From JBJHBP01 sp050485645 (GTDB lineage Bacteria; Pseudomonadota; Gammaproteobacteria; Steroidobacterales; Rariloculaceae): a stretch of DNA of 57,588 nucleotides. This document shows positions 26,154-35,447 of the stretch, piece by piece. The notes beneath the pieces are model-generated. The model saw only the letters and a list, made by a program, of their open reading frames with translations. It did not search any database and had not been told where the DNA came from. The stretch covers positions 1 to 57,588 of the forward strand of contig JBJHBT010000024.1 in the NCBI GenBank assembly GCA_050485645.1, read 5' to 3'. The position numbers and the translations under genes were made by a program. The first letter of the stretch is position 1. Every line of letters begins with the position of its first letter.

Positions 26154-28400
26154 TCAGTTGCCCCGGCCGGCCAGTGCCGCGAGCACGCGCGCCGGGGTCA
26201 GCGGGTACTGTTGCATCCTCACCCCGGTGGCGTCGAAGAAGGCATTGGCGATGGCGCCGGCGGCGGCGGCCATTACTTCTTCGCCGGCCCCCGAATACGG
26301 TTCCTGAAGCCGCTGCACGACGACGGGCGTCACCTCGGGGCATTCTTCAAACCGCAGCGTGCGATAGCCGGACCAGTCGAGGCTCGTGACGCCCGTCTCG
26401 CTGAATGTGACTTCCTCGAACAACATGCGGCTTGCGGTCTGCACCAGCTGACCGACGATCTGCGATTCGACGATGGCCGGATTCACCACGCAGCCGGCGT
26501 CGATGGCGCCATACAGGTGGCCGATGCGCACCTGCCCGGTTTCGGTGTGCACTTCGATCTCGGCCACCGCGCCACCCCACGACGCCAGATGCGTGCCCAG
26601 ACCGATGCCACGTCCGCGCAGTACCGGCCCGTCACCGACTGTGCTGTGCGCCGGCCGCGGCGTCCACTGCGCGGCGGCGGCGGCGGCTTCGAGTACGCCC
26701 AGCCAACGTTCGTTGAGAATGTTGTGCCGGCGGAATTCGTACGGGTCCTCACCGAGCCGGTAGGCGAGTTCGTCGATGGCCTGTTCGGAGGTGAATGACA
26801 GCGACAGGCCGAGCGGCGAACGCAGCCAGCCGGCCCGCAGGTATCGGGTTCGCGTCAGTCGGTGGTTGACCAGACGAAGGTTGTCGATGGCGTACATCGC
26901 GCCACAGTTGGAGGGGCTCACCTGCTGCGACACCAGAAATGCCCAGTAGGCCGGATCGGTGCCGTCGGCGAGCTGCTGGGACGGCTCGATCAGGCTCCAG
27001 TTGTGATGCCAGCCGTGATACTCGTAGGCCACGATCCTGCCGTCTTCGTCGGCCGCGGCGTGCACCTCCCCGACGTGCGCGGGGCCGTAGGGGTCCCATC
27101 CATGCTCGTCCCAGCGCATGAACTGCACCCGCACCGGAGCGCCCGCCAGCTGCGACATGATCGCCGCCGCCATCGCGGCGTCGTCCCAGCAGCTGTGACC
27201 ATAGGTGCCGGAGCTTTCGCAGTACTGCACGCGAATAGCGGATTCGGGCAGCCCGATCACCGGCGCCAGCGATCGGCGAGTGCCATAGCAGTCCTGCGAC
27301 GCGGCGATGACCAGTGCCGAGTCGTTCCTGACGTCGGCCAGCGCGCAGTTCGGCGCGAAGGTGCCGTGTGTCTGATAAGGACACTGCGTAGAGAATGTCA
27401 CCTGGTGCGCCGCCGCGTCGAACGCATCGCCGGCAGCGCCGCGTTCGAGCACGACCGTGGTGTCGGTGTCGTCACCGCGCATGGTGTCATGCAGACGCTC
27501 GAACGGCGGCAGTGACGGCGTCGTGTCCCAGGTCACGTCCAGCGCCTGCGCGGCACGCACGGCATCCCATTCGTGCTCAGCCACCACGCCGATGAAGTCA
27601 TCGCGGTGAACCACGCGCGCGCCTTCGATATGGGCGATGGAGGCCTCGTTGACGGACAGCACCGGCGCGCCGGCGCCGTAAGCCGGCTGACCGCGCGGCC
27701 GCACGATGCGCCCATGCAGCATGCCGGGCAGCCGCTGATGCTGGATGTAGCTGTACGTGCCGGCCACCTTGGCGGGAGAGTCCTTGCGCTGTGCCCGCGA
27801 GCCCACGAGCCGGTAGTCGGCGGGTGATTTGATCGGCGCGTTGCCGGTGAACGGAATATCGAACAGCCGGTCGCCGATCAGCTCTCCGTAGGTGACCTGG
27901 GCACTGGAGCCCGCTGCCGTGACCACGCCATTGGCAACGCTGAGTTCGCCGGCTGGCGCGCCAAGGTGTTCAGCCGCGAGCCGCAGCAGCGCCTGGCGGG
28001 CTTCGGCGGCCGCCTGACGCACCTGAGGTCCGCCGCGCGCGATCGACGCGCTCGAATAGGTGCCCCCCTGATTCGGTGTGATGTGGGTGTCGTGCTGCGC
28101 GGTGGTGATCTGGTCGACGGCCAGATCGAGTTCCTCGGCGGCGATCTGCGGCAGCGATGTGGTGGTGCCCTGACCGAGCTCGACGAACCCGATATACAGC
28201 GTTGCCGTGTTGTCGGCATGGATGGCAAGCCAGGTGTCGATGCGTTGCGGATTCGGCGGGCCGGCCGCGGAGTCGCGCGCTGCCTGTTGAGCATGGCCGG
28301 TTCCCGTGGTCAGGCCCAGGCTGAAGCTGACGACCAGCGCGCCACCGGCCTTGAGAAAGACACGCCGGTCGACCGACATCGTGTCGGATCCGTCCGTCAT
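26154..28400 (-). CDS. iorB: Molybdopterin-binding large subunit, isoquinoline 1-oxidoreductase beta type
   Basis: About 748 residues. Tat signal at the start (SVDRRVFLKAGGALVVSFSL), cleavage near GHAQQ, so the enzyme is exported folded. The chain has the xanthine-oxidase-family layout of IorB: two repeated aldehyde-oxidase-like regions, VELGQGTTTSLPQIAAEE near the N-terminus, CQFMRW-like substrate-channel motifs (VRFQ-type LAGAPVRVQFMRWDEHGWD) and a C-terminal GAGEEVMAAAAGAIANAF region with the catalytic glutamate. It hydroxylates N-heterocycles or aldehydes with water as oxygen donor. ATG 28400 overlaps the small-subunit stop (ATGA). Longer upstream frame lacks homology. Confidence 0.88.
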   Translation of the reverse strand: MTDGSDTMSVDRRVFLKAGGALVVSFSLGLTTGTGHAQQAARDSAAGPPNPQRIDTWLAIHADNTATLYIGFVELGQGTTTSLPQIAAEELDLAVDQITTAQHDTHITPNQGGTYSSASIARGGPQVRQAAAEARQALLRLAAEHLGAPAGELSVANGVVTAAGSSAQVTYGELIGDRLFDIPFTGNAPIKSPADYRLVGSRAQRKDSPAKVAGTYSYIQHQRLPGMLHGRIVRPRGQPAYGAGAPVLSVNEASIAHIEGARVVHRDDFIGVVAEHEWDAVRAAQALDVTWDTTPSLPPFERLHDTMRGDDTDTTVVLERGAAGDAFDAAAHQVTFSTQCPYQTHGTFAPNCALADVRNDSALVIAASQDCYGTRRSLAPVIGLPESAIRVQYCESSGTYGHSCWDDAAMAAAIMSQLAGAPVRVQFMRWDEHGWDPYGPAHVGEVHAAADEDGRIVAYEYHGWHHNWSLIEPSQQLADGTDPAYWAFLVSQQVSPSNCGAMYAIDNLRLVNHRLTRTRYLRAGWLRSPLGLSLSFTSEQAIDELAYRLGEDPYEFRRHNILNERWLGVLEAAAAAAQWTPRPAHSTVGDGPVLRGRGIGLGTHLASWGGAVAEIEVHTETGQVRIGHLYGAIDAGCVVNPAIVESQIVGQLVQTASRMLFEEVTFSETGVTSLDWSGYRTLRFEECPEVTPVVVQRLQEPYSGAGEEVMAAAAGAIANAFFDATGVRMQQYPLTPARVLAALAGRGN

Positions 28401-28930
28401 GGGGAGCCGTTCCCAGAGCCGTTCCCAGAGCCGCTCCTGAGCGCCTGCGCCGCGCGACCGATCGCGGCGACGATGCGTGGATACGTGCCGCAGCGGCACA
28501 GATGGCCATTCATCGCCGATCGGATCTCGGCCGCCGTGGGATCCGGGTTGCGCTCCAGCAGTTCGACGGCTTTGACGATCATGCCGTTGTAGCAGTAACC
28601 GCACTGCAGGGCCTGTTCATCCAGCATGGCCTGCTGAACCGGGTGCAGTGCCGGCACCTGATCAAGACCGCGCGCGGCGGCATGCCGTGCGGGCAGGCCT
28701 TCCAGCGTGGTGATGTCCCTGTCTGCCACGGCTTCGATGGGTATCACGCAGGAGCGCATCTCCACACCGTCGACCAGCACTGAACACGAGCCGCATTGCG
28801 CAAGCCCACAGCCGAAACGCGGACCCTTGAGCTGCAGGTCGTTGGCGAGTGCGTACAGCAGGGGCATGTCGGGCTCCGCACTGACCGTGTGCGGGCGACC
28901 GTTTACCTGCAACTGGAAGTCCCGAGCCAT
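28397..28930 (-). CDS. iorA: [2Fe-2S] small subunit of the molybdoenzyme, IorA type
   Basis: About 177 residues. Plant-ferredoxin-type cluster ligands at CGLAQCGSCSVLVDG and a later cysteine (RSCVIP), and the second cluster in the helical domain with LQCGYCYNGM and GHLCRCGTYPRI. This two-cluster subunit passes electrons from the molybdenum site, probably to a membrane cytochrome. It precedes the large subunit and overlaps it by 4 bases. The C-terminus is an odd tail of SGSGNGSGNGSP encoded by tandem 12-bp repeats. ATG 28930 matches family starts. An upstream in-frame start at 28975 adds unlikely residues. Confidence 0.9.
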   Translation of the reverse strand: MARDFQLQVNGRPHTVSAEPDMPLLYALANDLQLKGPRFGCGLAQCGSCSVLVDGVEMRSCVIPIEAVADRDITTLEGLPARHAAARGLDQVPALHPVQQAMLDEQALQCGYCYNGMIVKAVELLERNPDPTAAEIRSAMNGHLCRCGTYPRIVAAIGRAAQALRSGSGNGSGNGSP

Positions 28931-28990
28931 GTCGGGTCCGATATTAGTACAGATCGTGCTCCGGGTGCGCCTCACGCCTTCATGCGGGCG

Positions 28991-29326
28991 TTATTCCCGC
29001 AACGTCAGCCGTGCGCCGTCCTGGCGCTCCAGGGTCTTGTTGTCGATGCGCCTGAACGTGGCCTCGGGCAGCCCTCCAGCGTAGGTGACGACGACCCGGT
29101 CGCGCGTTACCTCGTAGGTGAACGTCGGTGTCCCGGCAACGGCACCCAGCAGCCGGCCCTGGCCGTTGGCGCCGAACTCGTAGGTGGCGCCGGAGCCCGG
29201 CATCGTATAGGCGCCCTCTTCGATGCCGGCGCCGCCACAGGCACTGAGCATCAGCATCAGCGTCAGCAGCAACGGAATCGGCAGCGCCGATCGGGATCTG
29301 CCCTGGTCTTGGGTAGTCGCATTCAT
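28991..29326 (-). CDS. Small lipoprotein of unknown function
   Basis: About 111 residues. Lipoprotein signal LLLTLMLMLSAC with the lipidated cysteine at about 30, followed by GGAGIEEG. The mature part alternates short strands (ATYEFGANGQGRLLGA, TYEVTRDRVVVTY, RIDNKTLERQDG), like small beta proteins that report physical parameters. No named family recognised. It lies 60 bases upstream of iorA on the same strand and may share its transcript. Confidence 0.65.
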   Translation of the reverse strand: MNATTQDQGRSRSALPIPLLLTLMLMLSACGGAGIEEGAYTMPGSGATYEFGANGQGRLLGAVAGTPTFTYEVTRDRVVVTYAGGLPEATFRRIDNKTLERQDGARLTLRE

Positions 29327-29412
29327 AGGTCACCTCGCGTTGGATCAGGCGTCGATGTCGGCGGTAGCCTAAACCTTCGCATGCGGGCCTTCTTCCCCTG
29401 TTGAGGGGAGAT

Positions 29413-30426
29413 TCAGGGTCCGCTGAACCCCGCTGTACTGCGAACGATCAGGGCAACGGCCTCGGCCAGGCGATGGGTGCCGGTTTTCAGGAGGATGGCT
29501 TTCACGTGTGAGCGTACCGTTGCCGTACTGACGCCCCGGTATGCGGCGATCCGGGCCACCGAGTGACCGCTGGCCAGGCTGGCCGCCACCGCGGCTTCCG
29601 TATGTGTGAACCCGAACAGTTCACACAGCCCGCTGACAGCCGGTGCGACGGCTTCGGGATCACGCACGACAACCAGCGCCAACGGCGTCGAAGAACAGGG
29701 TGTTATCCCGCCGGCCTGCAACGGGGTGACGAGCAACGTCAGTGGCAATCGTCCGTCACGCGGTATGGCCAGGGCAGCCTCCGCCGGCAGCGCGCGGCCG
29801 GCGGCGGTGGCAACGGCGGCATCGACGAGACGGAGCAGCCGCGCATTGAGCGCTGCTTCCGCCAGCACGAGGCGATCCCGTCGTTGCATCAAGCCGTCCG
29901 CCCCGCGCAACTGCTGCTCCCCTCGTGTATTGAGGGTCACCAGCCGACAGCCGCGGTCGACCACAAAGACAGCCGCGTCGATCCGCTCCAGCAGACTGTC
30001 CGCCGCGCGTTGCCGGATCGTCGCTGCCGACAAGGTCTGACCAAGCCATAGAGCCCGCTGCAGGTGGGGCAGTAGCAGCGCCACCCTGCGACGGTCGTCA
30101 TCCGTGTAGGCGCCCGCCTGTTGCGGACGATGAACGCCGAGAACGCCCAGTACGCCATCCCCTCCCGGAAAGACCGCGCCGATCATGTGGTAGATGCCCA
30201 GGGCCCGAAGCCATTCCTGATAAAAGCCGCTGGTTTTCTGTTCGGCCGGCGACACGAGGTCATGATCGGTGACGATGCGCGACACGCCCAAAGCGGTCGA
30301 GCGCTGCACCCACAGGTCCTGCTGATGCCAATGCATCGCCCAGGACTGGTCGCGCCCGGAAACGGAAAGATTGGCCGTGCATTCCAACAGACGCACCGTG
30401 TCGTCGGGTCCGTGAAGTTTCAACAC
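29413..30426 (-). CDS. LuxR-family transcriptional regulator
   Basis: About 337 residues. C-terminal LuxR helix-turn-helix at about 270-330: FTHTEAAVAASLASGHSVAR, VSTATVRSHVKAILLKTGTH. The N-terminal 200 residues look like a GAF/PAS-like sensory region (YHMIGAVFPGGDGVLGVLGV, then DDRRRVALLLPHLQRALWLG), as in LuxR regulators that have a VHHL-type N-domain without acyl-homoserine-lactone residues. The start is CTG/ATG-ambiguous, and the frame begins MLKLHGPDDTVRLL. It may regulate the adjacent lipoprotein/ior genes on the same strand, but no operator was seen. Confidence 0.8.
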   Translation of the reverse strand: MLKLHGPDDTVRLLECTANLSVSGRDQSWAMHWHQQDLWVQRSTALGVSRIVTDHDLVSPAEQKTSGFYQEWLRALGIYHMIGAVFPGGDGVLGVLGVHRPQQAGAYTDDDRRRVALLLPHLQRALWLGQTLSAATIRQRAADSLLERIDAAVFVVDRGCRLVTLNTRGEQQLRGADGLMQRRDRLVLAEAALNARLLRLVDAAVATAAGRALPAEAALAIPRDGRLPLTLLVTPLQAGGITPCSSTPLALVVVRDPEAVAPAVSGLCELFGFTHTEAAVAASLASGHSVARIAAYRGVSTATVRSHVKAILLKTGTHRLAEAVALIVRSTAGFSGP

Positions 30427-30617
30427 GGCGCTGGTGGAACCGAGCGCGGAGGCGATGCCGGTCGCGATACCGGCCCAGCCTGTACCTCCGGCGGCCGCGG
30501 TGTAGAGCTTCCCGATCAGGTCGGGAAAGGGGTCGTCATGGCCGCCAGCGGTTCCAATCGGCGTTTGAATGGGGACTCTCCGACATGCGCGGGCTCCAGC
30601 ACCCGCGGGGCGCTCCG

Positions 30618-31178
30618 CTACTCCACTGGCACGGGCTCTACGGGCTCTACGGGCTCTCTGAGCTCGAGCTCGATCGGCAGATCGAGCTCCGGCGGCAACG
30701 TCGTCAGGTCTTCGATCAATTCCCGCATTTCTTCGTTGACCGTGCGCTCCGCATCACGCCGGGCTGAAAACTCTCCGGCATGCTCGTCGCGCGAATCGAA
30801 CAGGTGTCGCTGGAATTCGTATGCGATCAGCAAGCGGCTGCGCCGGCTCACTGCGTCTGCCCTGTGCGCGGCCAGCGACTCCACGTGCGCCCTGTCGGCC
30901 TGGGCGCCTTGTTCCTCAACGATGCGGACAATCTCGTCCGCGGTGCACTCGATGTACTCGTTCAGCATATCCACGAAGCGATGTAACTGCTCGTGGGTCC
31001 TGAGCATTTCCGCTTCGGACGCCCGCAGTCCATCCGGCATGATCGGAGTAAAAGCCGTGGGCGGTTCCGTGCAGGCGAACGCCACGCTGCCTGCGCCCGT
31101 GGCGATCAGCAGGCTCAATACAGCGCCGCATCGTGTCAGCGAAGTGCGGGCGGATCGTGTCGTTGCCGTCGTATGCAT
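30618..31178 (-). CDS. Secreted coiled-coil protein of unknown function
   Basis: About 186 residues. Signal peptide SLTRCGAVLSLLIATGAGSV with cleavage after AFA, leaving a cysteine near the mature start. The mature chain is charged and helical (RASEAEMLRTHEQLHRFVDM, RDAERTVNEEMRELIEDL) and likely forms a coiled coil. It ends in a proline-glutamate tail (REPVEPVEPVPVE) encoded by short tandem repeats that invite slippage. Function unknown. It probably resides in the periplasm. Confidence 0.62.
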   Translation of the reverse strand: MHTTATTRSARTSLTRCGAVLSLLIATGAGSVAFACTEPPTAFTPIMPDGLRASEAEMLRTHEQLHRFVDMLNEYIECTADEIVRIVEEQGAQADRAHVESLAAHRADAVSRRSRLLIAYEFQRHLFDSRDEHAGEFSARRDAERTVNEEMRELIEDLTTLPPELDLPIELELREPVEPVEPVPVE

Positions 31179-31369
31179 GACCGTCTGCCATGATCCCCCA
31201 TCGCGCCCGGCCTTGCCAGCATCGCCGACAACGTCTCCGGGCCGACGTGAAATACTCGCCGGCGTGTGGGCACTCGCAGACGCGGCGGCGCGGCGACACG
31301 GCCTATTCGCCGCGCCGCCGCCTCGCGTGACTGACAGCCGGCATCAGCCACTGCCAGTCCATCGGGAGA

Positions 31370-31684
31370 TTACCAGCGGTTGCCACCACCGCCACCGCCA
31401 CCGCCACCATAACCGCCGCCGCCGCCGGAGCGCTTCTCCTGTGGCTTGGCCTCGTTCACCTTCATGGGGCGTCCATCGTGATCGGCGCCGTTGAGTGCGG
31501 CGATCGCGGCATTCGCTTCCGCCTCACTGCTCATCTCAACGAAGCCGAAGCCCTTGCTCTGTCCCGAGTCGCGATCCGTGATCAGCTTGGTCAGTTCAAC
31601 CCTGCCATGCTCGGAGAACTTCGCGGTGAGATCGGCCTCGCTGACCGAATAAGAGAGATTTCCTACGTACAACTTCCTTCCCAT
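31370..31684 (-). CDS. RRM-domain RNA-binding protein with glycine-rich tail
   Basis: 104 residues. One RNA recognition motif: RNP2 KLYVGNLSYSV at residues 3-13 and RNP1 SKGFGFVEMSS at about 43-53, followed by a linker (KPQEKRS) and a glycine-rich tail GGGGYGGGGGGGGGNRW. This is the cyanobacterial/proteobacterial Rbp type, like cold-induced RNA chaperones. ATG 31684 puts RNP2 at the start, as usual. An upstream in-frame extension is unconserved. A long untranslated leader upstream would fit cold regulation, but no box was recognised. Confidence 0.92.
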   Translation of the reverse strand: MGRKLYVGNLSYSVSEADLTAKFSEHGRVELTKLITDRDSGQSKGFGFVEMSSEAEANAAIAALNGADHDGRPMKVNEAKPQEKRSGGGGGYGGGGGGGGGNRW

Positions 31685-32032
31685 GATTCCTCCGACAGGG
31701 TTGGTGACCGTCCGCAAAGCCGAGGCGGAATGCCTTTGCACGGATGGTTGGGGATCGACAGCGCATGCCGAGGCGTGACGCCGCGCAGGCGCCTCGCAGG
31801 GCATGAGATATTCAGGGTGTGGATAAGCAAGGTCCCGTGCCGTCGTCGGCAACGATGCGCGCTGACGCGCTTGACCGCGAGGGGCTGATGCCGGTCATCC
31901 GGCGTGTTCTGTGGCGGGCACTGTAGCAGGATGGCGGGTCGGCCACATGACTATCGCCATTCGCACTGGCGCCATGCCCGATCGGATCGATCGCCAGGAG
32001 CACCACCGCTATCCCGGCGACGCGCTCGGTCG

Positions 32033-32109
32033 CTACAGTCTCGCCTCGTCGCCAAGGACGAAAATCTTCGGACCGCGCGCGTCTTGCCGCGCAGGATGGT
32101 GTCCAGCAC
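32033..32109 (-). pseudogene. Internally deleted remnant of an HTH-nucleotidyltransferase gene
   Basis: On the minus strand this begins GTG-LDTILRGKTRA, closely matching the start of the intact gene at 39931-40518 (LLDTILLGKTRA). It then jumps, with a frameshift, to GPKIFVLGDEARL and a stop, matching that gene's last residues (GPKIYVIGDESVL). About 170 codons are missing between. Its upstream regulatory region is also retained (next entry). Confidence 0.82.
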
Positions 32110-32168
32110 TGGGCGCTCCCAATTGTGGAGTGATCGTTCCTGTTTGGGAGTGGTTAGCTGGTAGTCAA
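32110..32168 (-). promoter_or_regulatory. Degenerate copy of the HTH-nucleotidyltransferase promoter/operator
   Basis: Reading from 32168 on the minus strand, TTGACTACC leads into a GAACGATCACTCC block that aligns with the same elements in front of the intact gene (40519-40578). The palindrome arm is decayed (ACTCCCA instead of GTTCCCA). This shows that the whole locus, not just the gene, was once duplicated. Confidence 0.7.
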
Positions 32169-32258
32169 CGGCCTGGTGTCACGAAGCGCATGCGGCTTCG
32201 CATTCTGTTCCTGATCGCGGCGAACCAGATCGCAAGATTTGCCGCACAATAGCGCCCC

Positions 32259-33224
32259 ATGACCAACCTGGCCCTGCTCCTGCTCGGTATCGTGCTACTC
32301 AGCGCGGGCGGCGAGGCGCTGATTCGGGGTGCGCTGGCAGCTGCCAGTCGCCTGGGCGTATCGCCGCTGCTCAGCGGGCTGGTCATTGTCGGGTTCGGAA
32401 CGTCCGCTCCGGAACTCATCGTGTCGGTTGATGCGGCGCTGCACCATCGGCCGGACATCGCGATCGGCAATGTTGTCGGCAGCAATATCGGTAACGTTCT
32501 GCTGATTCTCGGCACGTGCGCGATCATCACACCGCTGGCTGTCCAGCCGCTGGCGCTGCGCCGGGACGCGGCCACCGTGGTGGCGGCTTCACTGCTGCTG
32601 ATCGTGCTGGGCGGTGGCAGTGCCTTCGCGCGCCTGGACGCGGTGATCCTGCTGAGCGCGCTCGCGGCCTACCTGGTCTGGGCCTGGCTCAGTGAACGGT
32701 CACGTACCAGTCCTTCCGCGGACCGGCATGCCGCTGAGGCGGCCGAGCTTTCCGCTGTGCCGAAAACCACGCTGATGATCCTCGTGGCAATTGTCGCCGG
32801 CCTGTGCCTGCTGATACTCGGGTCACGCGTGCTGCTGACCGGCGCGGTCGGTATCGCCGAGCAGGTTGGGTTGTCGGAGGCATTTATCGGATTGACGATC
32901 GTGGCAGTCGGTACCTCTCTGCCGGAACTGACCATATCCGTGATTGCGGCTGTCCGACGCCATGCGGACGTTGCGGTGGGCAACGTGCTCGGCAGCAACA
33001 TCTTCAATGCACTGGGCATCCTCGGGGTTTCGGCATTGCTCCAGCCGCTGCCGATCCCGGAGCGAATTCTCGTGTTCGATCAATGGGTGATGCTCGGCAC
33101 GTCCGTGCTGCTGCTGCTGTTTCTCTACACAGGACGTCGGCTGAGCCGGAGCGAGGGTGTGGTTCTGCTGCTGCTCTACGTGTCGTATATCGCAGTGAGC
33201 TTCAGTGCAGTCTTGCCGGAATGA
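32259..33224 (+). CDS. CaCA-family sodium/calcium exchanger
   Basis: About 321 residues with ten or so transmembrane segments in two inverted halves. The alpha repeats are clear: IVGFGTSAPELIVSVDAALH with AIGNVVGSNIGNVLLILG (about 45-90) and IVAVGTSLPELTISVIAAVR with AVGNVLGSNIFNALGILG (about 215-265). The conserved GTSxPE and GNxxGSN signatures bind the cation. It resembles E. coli YrbG (ChaA-related) and would exchange Ca2+ for Na+ or H+. It is followed directly by the histidine kinase gene, but a functional link is not evident. Confidence 0.92.
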   Translation: MTNLALLLLGIVLLSAGGEALIRGALAAASRLGVSPLLSGLVIVGFGTSAPELIVSVDAALHHRPDIAIGNVVGSNIGNVLLILGTCAIITPLAVQPLALRRDAATVVAASLLLIVLGGGSAFARLDAVILLSALAAYLVWAWLSERSRTSPSADRHAAEAAELSAVPKTTLMILVAIVAGLCLLILGSRVLLTGAVGIAEQVGLSEAFIGLTIVAVGTSLPELTISVIAAVRRHADVAVGNVLGSNIFNALGILGVSALLQPLPIPERILVFDQWVMLGTSVLLLLFLYTGRRLSRSEGVVLLLLYVSYIAVSFSAVLPE

Positions 33225-33272
33225 GTGCTGGAACACCGTTCGCCCGCTGATTCCCTGTCAGGATGCGGCCCC

Positions 33273-35423
33273 ATGCACGCCGTCCCCCCGACGCCGGAGA
33301 TTGTCCGGGCGTCCGCACCCCATACCCTGATCGCGGCCCGTCGCACCGTACTGGCAGCGGTGACGCTGGCTCTGGCCGGGTCCATTTTCGGCTTCACCTT
33401 CGGGCAGGCGACGGGCGCCGTGACCGGCGCGGAAGTGTGGCTGACCGGTTCGTGCATCGTGTTCTGCGCTGCGGTGCTGTTTGCGCTGTTGCGATGGCCG
33501 TTCGACATCGTGGTGTGGGTGGCGCCGGCGGCCTGCCTGTACTTCCTCGGCTACCTCACCGTGGGCGCGCTGATGTCCATCGGCCGGGAATCGCTGCTGC
33601 AGAGTTTCCTCATCTATCTGGTGTGGTTCTTCCCGCTGATCGCGTTCAACCGCTTCGCGAATGTGACGCGAACCGGCGGCGTGCTGTCGCTGGTGATCTA
33701 TTCCGCCGCCGTTTCGCTGGCGTTGTTGCGCGCCCTTGTCTTCCCCGCGGAGCCCGCTGAAATCCCGCTGCTGATCGTCTACTGCCTGTCGGTGACCGCG
33801 TTCACGCTGGTGCTGAGCCTGTTCGCCCGCTATCGCGAGGCGTTCATACAGGAGCAGGCCAGGGCGCGCGGCATGGAAGCGACGCACGAGGCGGTGCGCG
33901 CCAGCGAGCGTCACTTCAGGGCGCTGTTCAGCAAAGCGGCCAGCGGCATTGGCTGGTTGTCCATGGATGGGCGATGCGTTGAGGTCAATGAGACCTTCGG
34001 CCGGATGCTGGGCCGTTCGGCCGGGGACCTGCAGGGGCAGTCTTTCGCTGAACTTCTCGATGCCTCAAGCCGCGACCAGTGGCAGACCGTGCTGAGTGAC
34101 TTGCGGGGCGCCGAACGGACCGATTTCAGCGGCGAACTGCAGATGCTGGATGCCACCGGCGCGGTGCTGCATATTCGGCTGAGTTGCGCGGTGCTGTCGC
34201 GTGATGGCGCGGACGCCGAAGCCATCACCTTCGTGTGTCAGGATGTGACCGAGGCGCAGCAGATGGCGGCCAGGCTGCATCAGGCGCAGCGCCTTGAGTC
34301 CATCGGCCAGCTCACCGGCGGCATCGCGCACGACTTCAACAATCTGCTCACCGTGATCCTCGGCAATGCCGACGTGCTGCAACGCGAACTGGCCGCACAA
34401 CCCAGGCTTGCGGCACTGGCGCAGATGACCGGCAGCGCCGCGGAGCGGGGCGCGACGCTGACCTCGCGATTGCTGGCATTCGCGCGCCGCCAGGCGCTGA
34501 GTCCGCAGAGCACCGACGTGCCGCGACTGCTCACGGACCTTCAACCGCTGTTGCAGCGCAGCCTGGGCGAACACATCGAACTGGAACTGACGGCGGATGA
34601 TGAGCTTTGGCCGGCGACGCTGGATCCCGTGCAGCTGGAAAGCGCGGTGCTTAACCTGTGCATCAACGCGCGCGATGCGATGCCGAACGGCGGGCGCGTT
34701 CTGATCGAGATGCGCAACGTGGAGCTCGAGGCCACCTATGGTGGTCAGGGCGATGAGTTAGTGCCGGGCGCGTATGTGCAGATCGCCGTGACCGACACCG
34801 GATGCGGCATGTCGGCCGATCAGCTGGCGCGGGCATTCGAGCCGTTCTTCACCACCAAGGAGGCCGGCAAGGGCAGCGGGCTGGGCCTGAGCATGGTGTA
34901 TGGGTTCGTGCATCAGTCCAGCGGCCACATACGTATTTATTCAGAACCCGGCACCGGCACCACCGTGAAGCTGTTCCTGCCGCGTGCCAGCGAGGCGGCC
35001 GATGTCGCACAGACCGCGGATGCCGATCACAACACCGACGAGTTGGCCGATGCCACGGTGCTGGTGGTGGAGGACGACGAACTGGTGCGCAAGTATGTGA
35101 CGGCGCAGTTGCAGTCCCTGGGCTACACGGTGCGCGTGGCCGAGCACGGCGGTGCCGCGCTGGCATTGCTTGCGCAGGGGGAACGCGTGGACCTGCTGTT
35201 CTCGGACGTGGTGATGCCCGGCGGCATGAACGGCATCGAGCTGTGCCAGCAGGCCAGAGCCATGCGCCCGTCGCTGCCAGTGCTGCTGACGTCCGGCTAC
35301 ACCGAATACGCGCTCGCCAGGGAAGGCCAGCTGCCGGCGGGCGTGAGCGTGTTGTCGAAGCCGTATCGGCTGAAGGAATTGAATCGGCGGATTGCGGAGA
35401 TGGTGGAGAGGGAGGTGGCTTGA
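33273..35423 (+). CDS. Membrane hybrid sensor histidine kinase
   Basis: About 716 residues from ATG 33273 (GTG 33225 is possible). The N-terminal 175 residues have six hydrophobic segments (MASE-like). A PAS domain follows (about 200-330, FRALFSKAASGIGWLSMDGR). The HisKA histidine is in GGIAHDFNNLLTVILGNAD, the HATPase N box in NLCINARDAMPNGG, and the G box in GCGMSADQL through GSGLGLSMVYG. A C-terminal receiver domain carries ATVLVVEDDELVRKYV with phospho-acceptor aspartate in LLFSDVVMPGG. It probably signals through its own receiver and an external phosphotransfer protein. No partner regulator is adjacent. Confidence 0.93.
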   Translation: MHAVPPTPEIVRASAPHTLIAARRTVLAAVTLALAGSIFGFTFGQATGAVTGAEVWLTGSCIVFCAAVLFALLRWPFDIVVWVAPAACLYFLGYLTVGALMSIGRESLLQSFLIYLVWFFPLIAFNRFANVTRTGGVLSLVIYSAAVSLALLRALVFPAEPAEIPLLIVYCLSVTAFTLVLSLFARYREAFIQEQARARGMEATHEAVRASERHFRALFSKAASGIGWLSMDGRCVEVNETFGRMLGRSAGDLQGQSFAELLDASSRDQWQTVLSDLRGAERTDFSGELQMLDATGAVLHIRLSCAVLSRDGADAEAITFVCQDVTEAQQMAARLHQAQRLESIGQLTGGIAHDFNNLLTVILGNADVLQRELAAQPRLAALAQMTGSAAERGATLTSRLLAFARRQALSPQSTDVPRLLTDLQPLLQRSLGEHIELELTADDELWPATLDPVQLESAVLNLCINARDAMPNGGRVLIEMRNVELEATYGGQGDELVPGAYVQIAVTDTGCGMSADQLARAFEPFFTTKEAGKGSGLGLSMVYGFVHQSSGHIRIYSEPGTGTTVKLFLPRASEAADVAQTADADHNTDELADATVLVVEDDELVRKYVTAQLQSLGYTVRVAEHGGAALALLAQGERVDLLFSDVVMPGGMNGIELCQQARAMRPSLPVLLTSGYTEYALAREGQLPAGVSVLSKPYRLKELNRRIAEMVEREVA

Positions 35424-35447
35424 GTCGGGACAGGGTAGCCGGAAATA

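Noticed and set aside
31370..31440. CRISPR-like short repeats
   Set aside because: The repeats are glycine codons of the RRM protein tail, with no spacers. No CRISPR array was seen anywhere in the window.
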